From: Pseudomonas sp. RGM2987
GTDB lineage: Bacteria > Pseudomonadota > Gammaproteobacteria > Pseudomonadales > Pseudomonadaceae
NCBI RefSeq assembly: GCF_022952855.1
Contig: NZ_JALJDX010000222.1
Location: forward strand, 62,001-126,000
Direction: 5' to 3'
Length of the DNA stretch: 64,000 nucleotides
Shown here: positions 59,117 through 64,000 of the stretch, piece by piece
How the letters are laid out: every line of letters starts with the position of its first letter
How positions within the stretch are numbered: position 1 is the first letter of the stretch
Notes under the pieces: model-generated
The model's input: only the letters and a program-made list of their open reading frames with translations
Database searches by the model: none
What the model was told of the DNA's origin: nothing
Program-made: the position numbers and the translations under genes

Positions 59117-60174
59117 CTTCGTTGAACGAGGCACTGGTGGTGCAACGGGACGCCTACCGGCGACTGGTCTTGCGTAAGCGTCTGATCCTGGCGGCCCTGG
59201 TGCTGTTGCTGCTATGCAGCGTCCTGCTGGACCTGGCCCTCGGCCCGGCGAGCTACAGCCTCGATGAAGTCCTGGGCGCGCTGTTGTCCCCGCAGAGCGC
59301 TTCACCCCAGGTCCGGGTGGTGATGTGGGACATCCGCCTGCCGGTGGCATTGATGGCCGTTGCGGTGGGCGCGGCACTGTCCCTGGCTGGCGCGCAGATG
59401 CAGACAATCCTCAATAATCCGCTGGCCAGCCCTTTTACCCTGGGCATTTCCGCCGCCGCCGGTTTTGGCGCTGCCATGGGCCTGGCCTTCGGAGTCGCGC
59501 TGTTTCCCTTGGCGGCGCAGTACATGGTGCCGGTGAACGCGTTCATCATGGCGATGCTTTCGGCGCTGCTGATCCACTTCCTGAGCATGCGTCGCGGTGT
59601 CACCGCCGAGACCATCGTGTTGCTGGGCATCGCCCTGGTGTTCACCTTCAATGCACTGTTGGCACTGGTGCAGTTTTTCGCCACCGAACAAGCCGTCGCG
59701 GCCGTGGTGTTCTGGACGATGGGCAGCCTGACCAAGGCCACCTGGCCCAAGCTCGGGGTGATTTGCCTGGTGATCCTCATCACCCTGCCGATCTTCGCCA
59801 GGCGCGCCTGGGCCCTGACCGCCCTGCGCCTGGGCGATGACAAGGCCGCCAGTTTCGGCATCAACGTGCGCAGCCTGCGCTTTCAGACGCTGATCATGGT
59901 CAGCCTGCTCGCCTCCTTCCCGGTGGCCTTCGTCGGCACCATCGGCTTCATCGGGCTGGTGGGGCCGCACATCGCCCGGATGCTGATCGGCGAAGACCAA
60001 CGGTTCTTCCTGCCGGCTTCCCTGCTGACCGGCGCGCTGATCCTGTCCGCCAGTTCGGTGGTCAGCAAAACCCTGATCCCGGGCGCGATTTTTCCCATCG
60101 GCGTGGTGACCTCGCTGATCGGCGTACCTTTTTTCATATCTCTGATTCTCGGCGGGAAGAAAAACTCATGGTGA
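59113..60174 (+). CDS. FecCD-family ABC permease
   Basis: The 353-aa protein has about ten membrane helices and FecCD markers: RLPVALMAVAVGAALSLAGAQMQTILNNPLASPFTLGISA, and GTIGFIGLVGPHIARMLIGEDQR with the EAA-type coupling loop. A single permease gene implies a homodimer. It overlaps both neighbours. Confidence 0.95.
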   Translation: MTSLNEALVVQRDAYRRLVLRKRLILAALVLLLLCSVLLDLALGPASYSLDEVLGALLSPQSASPQVRVVMWDIRLPVALMAVAVGAALSLAGAQMQTILNNPLASPFTLGISAAAGFGAAMGLAFGVALFPLAAQYMVPVNAFIMAMLSALLIHFLSMRRGVTAETIVLLGIALVFTFNALLALVQFFATEQAVAAVVFWTMGSLTKATWPKLGVICLVILITLPIFARRAWALTALRLGDDKAASFGINVRSLRFQTLIMVSLLASFPVAFVGTIGFIGLVGPHIARMLIGEDQRFFLPASLLTGALILSASSVVSKTLIPGAIFPIGVVTSLIGVPFFISLILGGKKNSW

Positions 60175-60923
60175 AAATCCAGTTGGAGAATCTCGGTGCC
60201 GGCTACGGCCAGCGCACCGTCATCGAGGGCGTCACCACGACCACCTTCCTCGGCGGCCAGGTCGTCGCGGTCGTCGGCCCCAACGCCGCGGGTAAATCCA
60301 CCTTGTTCAAACGCATGGCCGGGCTGATCGACGGCCCTGGGAAGGTGATCCTGCAAGACTCGCAAAAGGGCCCCGAGGGCATCAGCTACATGCCCCAGGG
60401 CCTGAATGCCAGTGCGCGGTTGACGGTCTACGAGTCGGTGCTGTTGGCACGCAAACAACTGACCCCGGGCTGGGTGGTCCACGACGAAGAGCTGCGGCTG
60501 GTGGATGAGATCCTCGAGGCGCTCGGCATGACCCCGCTGTCCTTCCGCAACCTCGGCGAGCTCAGCGGCGGCCAGCAGCAATTGGTGTCCATCGCCCAGA
60601 CCCTGGTGCGCGAACCGGAAATCCTGCTGATGGACGAACCGACCAGCGCCCTGGACATGCATAGGCAGGTCCAGGTGCTGAACTTCATGCGGGCCCTGGC
60701 ACGCAAACGCGAGGTCATCGTGTTCATTGCCATCCACGACCTGAACCAGGCTCTGCGCTTCGCCGACCAGGTGCTGGTCATCGCCGACGGCACCACCCAG
60801 GGCAGTGGCCCGAGCAGCGAAGTGATCAGCGAATCGATGCTGCGCAAGGTCTACAAGGTCGAGGCGCGGATCGAGCGATGCAGTCGCGGGCAGGCGCATA
60901 TCCTGATTGACGATATTGTGTAA
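60168..60923 (+). CDS. Ferric-siderophore ABC transporter ATPase
   Basis: The 251-aa ATPase has Walker A GPNAAGKST, signature LSGGQQQLVS, Walker B ILLMDEPTSALD and the H-loop FIAIHDLNQ. The start overlaps the permease stop by 7 bp. It energises import from the binding protein and permease encoded just upstream. No ferric reductase or siderophore esterase follows. Confidence 0.95.
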   Translation: MVKIQLENLGAGYGQRTVIEGVTTTTFLGGQVVAVVGPNAAGKSTLFKRMAGLIDGPGKVILQDSQKGPEGISYMPQGLNASARLTVYESVLLARKQLTPGWVVHDEELRLVDEILEALGMTPLSFRNLGELSGGQQQLVSIAQTLVREPEILLMDEPTSALDMHRQVQVLNFMRALARKREVIVFIAIHDLNQALRFADQVLVIADGTTQGSGPSSEVISESMLRKVYKVEARIERCSRGQAHILIDDIV

Positions 60924-60985
60924 CGGCTCAGGTGGCTAACGGCGCGATAAGGCGACACCTGCTCGACACCCAGAGAACCGCCAGA

Positions 60986-61999
60986 TCATCTCACCCGCCG
61001 TCGCTCCATCGAGGGACGGTAGCCGAAGTACGCGCTGTAGCACTTGCTGAAATGGCTGGGTGAGACGAAGCCGCACGCCACCAGGACCTCGGTCTGGGAC
61101 AGCTCGGTATGCTGCAGCAGACGCCGCGCCTCGGTGATCCGCAGCTCCAGGTAATAACGCTGGGGCGGCGTGCCCAATTGTTCCTTGAACAGCCGCTCCA
61201 ACTGGCGCCGCGAGCGCCCGGCATAGAGCGCCAGTTCATCGATCTCCAACGGCTCTTCCAGGTTCGCTTCCATCAGCGCAATGACCTCGCGCAGCGGCGC
61301 GCTGACGCACACCATGGGCGAAACCTTTACGCGACGGTAGCGCGACTCCTCGAACGACAGGATGTCTTCGATGCCTTCCACCAGGGCTTTGCCATGCAGT
61401 CCCCCGATCCAACTCAGCGCCATCTGGAAAGCCCCCGCCGGACTCGACGCCGTGAGTCGATCGTTGTCGATCACCAGCGCCTCGCTGGTCACCTGTGTTG
61501 CTTTGGCGAGCTCCGCCAGGGCCGGTCGATGCTCGGGGTGAATGGCGCATCGGTAGCCGTCGAGCAACCCGGCGACGCCCAAAAACCATGAACCGTTCCA
61601 CAAGCCCGCCAGGCTGATACCCCGCGCTGCGGCACCTCGCAGCCATGCAATCAGCTCCTCATCGGCGTTGAGTTCGGTGCGATAGCCGCCGCAAATCACC
61701 AACAGGTCCAGCCCCTTCAGCGCATCAGGGCCCAGCACCGCATCGGGACGGATCACCAACCCCAGGTCACTGACGATCTCTGCGCCGTCCAGGCCGAAGG
61801 TGGTGGTCGAAAACAGTCCGGGACGCAGCAGGTTCGCGGTGACAAGGGTATCCAGAACCTGCGTGAAGGCCGGCAACGAAAAATGCTCCAACAGCAAAAA
61901 GCCTGCGCGAGTCTGTCGCGCAGGTACCGCCTTGTCCGCTTGCAGGAAACGCAGGTTCTTACCCTGCATCACTGCGCTGAACTGACGTCTTGTGTTCAC
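60986..61999 (-). CDS. GlxA-family AraC regulator (DJ-1/PfpI plus HTH)
   Basis: The 337-aa protein has a DJ-1/PfpI-like domain (RAGFLLLEHFSLPAFTQVLDTL, DLLVICGGYRTEL, GLWNGSWFLGVAGLLDG, where the usual nucleophile cysteine is not evident). A C-terminal AraC HTH pair follows (LEEPLEIDELALYAGRSRRQLERLFKEQLG and VLVACGFVSPSHFSKCYSAYFG). This is the architecture of GbdR and CdhR, regulators of betaine and carnitine catabolism. The ABC operon for a quaternary amine lies upstream on the same strand, so control of it is likely. Confidence 0.92.
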   Translation of the reverse strand: MNTRRQFSAVMQGKNLRFLQADKAVPARQTRAGFLLLEHFSLPAFTQVLDTLVTANLLRPGLFSTTTFGLDGAEIVSDLGLVIRPDAVLGPDALKGLDLLVICGGYRTELNADEELIAWLRGAAARGISLAGLWNGSWFLGVAGLLDGYRCAIHPEHRPALAELAKATQVTSEALVIDNDRLTASSPAGAFQMALSWIGGLHGKALVEGIEDILSFEESRYRRVKVSPMVCVSAPLREVIALMEANLEEPLEIDELALYAGRSRRQLERLFKEQLGTPPQRYYLELRITEARRLLQHTELSQTEVLVACGFVSPSHFSKCYSAYFGYRPSMERRRVR

Positions 62000-62028
62000 A
62001 CCCTGCCCCGTCTCATGGCGAGCCCTGT

Positions 62029-62865
62029 TCAGACCAGCCTACGAGGCGAATGGCGCTGCAACGCGCCGCGCGACAGCCGATCGAGCAGCAACGCCACCGC
62101 GACAATCGCCAGGCCGGCGCGCAAGCCCAGCCCCATCTCCATTCGCGTGAGGCCCCGCGTCACTTCGGCGCCCAATCCACCCGCCCCCACCAGCCCCGCC
62201 AGTACCACCATTGCCAGCGAAAGCAGGATGCACTGGTTAAGGCCCACCAGAAGGGTCGGCGCAGCCGTTGGCAGTTCGATCTTGAACAGGATGTCTCGCG
62301 GCGATGCGCCTGAGGCCTGGCCGAGTTCCAGCAGGTCCTTGGGTAGTTGCTTGAACGCCAGGGTGGTCAACCTGAGCATCGGTGGGATGCCGTAGACAAT
62401 CGTCGCGATGATCGCCGGCACGCGCCCCAGGCTGAACAACATGACCGCTGGAATCAGGTAGACCCAGGGCGGCACCGTTTGCATGATGTTCAGTACCGGC
62501 AGCAGCGCTGCATCGACACGCTTGACCCGCGCCGCCAGAACGCCTAATGGGAAAGCAATGGCGACCGAGATCAGCACTGCCACCGCCACCAGGGCGATGG
62601 TCTGCATCGAGGCACTCCAGAGCCCGGAAAACAAACAGAAGGCCAACATCACTGCGGCATAGGCCGCCACTTTTTTGTTGGCGAAAACCACCGCGGCGAT
62701 CACCACCAGACCAATCAGGACGTAAGGGTGCGGAGCGAGCAACAGGCTTTCCACGGCGCCGAGGACGGTCTCGATGACCTTGCTGATGACCACGAACAGT
62801 CCGTGGAAATTGGCGTTGAGCCAGTCGACGGCGGGGGCCAGAAAAGCGCCAGGAGAAAAGTTCAT
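62029..62865 (-). CDS. Quaternary-amine ABC transporter permease, second copy
   Basis: ATG 62865, with GGGGAG upstream, gives 278 aa. The frame's upward extension overlaps the other permease gene and is not coding. Six or so membrane helices and the ProW-type motif AFPLGVLAARVKRVDAALLPVLNIMQTVPPWVYLIP are present, then the EAA loop (ELGQASGASPRDILFKIELPTAAP). The start overlaps the stop of the first permease gene by 4 bp. Glycine betaine, choline or carnitine import is likely. Confidence 0.92.
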   Translation of the reverse strand: MNFSPGAFLAPAVDWLNANFHGLFVVISKVIETVLGAVESLLLAPHPYVLIGLVVIAAVVFANKKVAAYAAVMLAFCLFSGLWSASMQTIALVAVAVLISVAIAFPLGVLAARVKRVDAALLPVLNIMQTVPPWVYLIPAVMLFSLGRVPAIIATIVYGIPPMLRLTTLAFKQLPKDLLELGQASGASPRDILFKIELPTAAPTLLVGLNQCILLSLAMVVLAGLVGAGGLGAEVTRGLTRMEMGLGLRAGLAIVAVALLLDRLSRGALQRHSPRRLV

Positions 62866-63710
62866 GGTTGCTCCCCTTTGGTGGGTCGAACGGCGCTTTG
62901 CGCCAGTCGGTCCAGAATCATGGTCAGGATCACAATAGCGATGGCCGCGTTGATGGACTTGGCGATATCCAGCGTGCGAACCGCACCATAGATCGATTCG
63001 CCCAGGCCTCCGGAGCCGACGATGCCGGCAATCACCACCATCCCGAACGCCATCATCAGGCTCTGGTTCACGCCGGCCATGATGCTCGGCAGCGCGAACG
63101 GCAGGCGGATCTTGTAGAACATCTGCCACCCGGTCACGCCGCTGGCATCGCCCAGTTCGATGAAGGCCTTGGGCGTCATGCGGATTCCCAGCGACGTCAG
63201 GCGCAGCGCCGGCGGCACCGCCACGATGAACGTCGCCAGCAGCGCGGTGGCCGGGCCATACCCCAGCAAGGCAATGGCCGGCAGCAGATAGATATACGGA
63301 GGCATCGTCTGGATCAGGTCCAGGCACGGATCGACGACCCGATCGATCGACGGCGCCAGCCCCGCCAACACGCCCAGCGGGATCGCCACCAGCAAGGCCA
63401 GGAACGTCGCGGTCAGGACCAGCGCCAGGGTGCTGACCGTTTCCGTCCACAAGCCGATAAAGGCACAGAACAGCAACGCCAGCCCGGACAGCAGTGCGAA
63501 CCGCCAGCCAACGGCGCGCCAACCAATCAGTGCGATCAGCAGCACGATGACGTAGGACGGTGGTGATGCGATGCACCACAGGACGCCTTTATAAACCCCG
63601 GCGAGCGCCGCGTTCACGGCATCGAATACGAACTCACCGTTGTCTGCAAGCCAGCCAAGCCCGGCGTCTACCGCTGAGTCGAACTGGCTGGAAAAGTCGG
63701 GCGTGGTCAT
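62862..63710 (-). CDS. Quaternary-amine ABC transporter permease, first copy
   Basis: The 282-aa protein has ProW-type helices, VAIPLGVLAGLAPSIDRVVDPCLDLIQTMPPYIYLLP and the EAA loop ELGDASGVTGWQMFYKIRLPFALPSIMAG. It is clearly homologous to the following permease but diverged, so the pair may work as a heterodimer. ATG 63710 overlaps the ATPase stop by 4 bp. Confidence 0.93.
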   Translation of the reverse strand: MTTPDFSSQFDSAVDAGLGWLADNGEFVFDAVNAALAGVYKGVLWCIASPPSYVIVLLIALIGWRAVGWRFALLSGLALLFCAFIGLWTETVSTLALVLTATFLALLVAIPLGVLAGLAPSIDRVVDPCLDLIQTMPPYIYLLPAIALLGYGPATALLATFIVAVPPALRLTSLGIRMTPKAFIELGDASGVTGWQMFYKIRLPFALPSIMAGVNQSLMMAFGMVVIAGIVGSGGLGESIYGAVRTLDIAKSINAAIAIVILTMILDRLAQSAVRPTKGEQP

Positions 63711-64000
63711 GGGGAAGTCTCCACCAATGCGCTGCGCGAATGTTCAGTGAATTCATTGGGGATACCCTGGACGCCCCGCAGCAAGTCACGGGGCGTGATA
63801 ATCCCGACCACCGCGCCGGCATCGACCACGGCCAGTGCATCGCGCTCGGATTTCATCGTCAGGCCGATCAACTCGTTGATGTCGGCGTTGAGCGTGGTCT
63901 TGAGCAACCTGGAGGTGTCACAGCCGGGATTTGCCGCCCGGTAAGACTCCACCGGCGTCATCACCGAGTGGGCCTTGACCAGGTGCAGACGTGAGATGCC
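63707..64000 (-). CDS. Quaternary-amine ABC transporter ATPase, C-terminal part (cut by window edge)
   Basis: The minus-strand frame is open to base 64000. The visible ~97 residues are a CBS domain: LVKAHSVMTPVESYRAANPG, then LNADINELIGLTMKSERDALAVVDAGAVVGIITPRDLLRGV. CBS-tailed ATPases (ProV/OpuAA type) gate osmoprotectant import. The ATPase core is outside the window. It is the first visible gene of an overlapping ATPase-permease-permease operon. Confidence 0.85.
   Translation of the reverse strand, partial: GISRLHLVKAHSVMTPVESYRAANPGCDTSRLLKTTLNADINELIGLTMKSERDALAVVDAGAVVGIITPRDLLRGVQGIPNEFTEHSRSALVETSP

Overview
The window is a GC-rich chromosomal segment of a Pseudomonas, most likely from the P. 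fluorescens complex. This is inferred from the gene families, codon use and two typical Pseudomonas REP families (extragenic palindromes around GGGCTTGCTCGCG and GAGGGAGCTTGCTCCC). I see no tRNA, rRNA, CRISPR array, prophage or insertion sequence.

Layout. (1) 1-7.3 kb: the right part of a secondary-metabolite or secondary-lipid locus cut by the window edge. It has a flavin hydroxylase (5' end missing), a multi-ACP protein, a large KS / KS-like / double AfsA-type hotdog synthase, an SRPBCC (START/cyclase-like) protein and an outer-membrane beta-barrel. (2) 7.5-14.8 kb: a Cache-type diguanylate cyclase, a DUF1810 protein, an hscC / J-protein / membrane-protein operon and a GNAT acetyltransferase. 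(3) 14.8-15.5 kb: a tandem REP array with an exact 134-bp period. (4) 15.6-25.3 kb: a carboxy(nor)spermidine dehydrogenase/decarboxylase pair, PPK2 plus a PiT phosphate transporter, an SDR/reductase pair divergent from a TetR regulator, and a LysR regulator divergent from an aldo/keto reductase. (5) 25.4-38 kb: a signalling-rich region with a periplasmic binding protein / diguanylate cyclase / periplasmic binding protein trio, a YghU-type GST, an NIT-domain chemoreceptor, and a histidine kinase and a GGDEF-EAL protein sharing almost the same sensor half and promoter, with a porin and a small PstS-like protein between them. (6) 38.3-48.2 kb: zinc alcohol dehydrogenase, a 132-bp-period REP array, periplasmic trehalase, and an orphan TcC/RHS protein with an AT-rich C-terminal toxin region, preceded by remnants of a TcB gene and of a PhnB-like gene. 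Then follow a YciI-like protein, MFS, an HxlR regulator, a tautomerase and a DoxX protein. (7) 48.2-60.9 kb: a ferric-siderophore uptake island with an OPT transporter, two paralogous TonB receptors (one with, one without the STN signalling domain), MFS, FecI/FecR-type sigma and anti-sigma factors, and an SBP/permease/ATPase ABC transporter. Two Fur-box-like sites and a promoter element shared by both receptors are visible. (8) 61-64 kb: a GlxA-type AraC regulator convergent on nothing but next to a quaternary-amine ABC operon (ATPase with CBS domain, cut by the edge, and two permeases).

Starts were re-chosen where a better ribosome-binding site or family alignment favoured an internal codon. 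Function calls come from motif recognition by eye. No database search was run.
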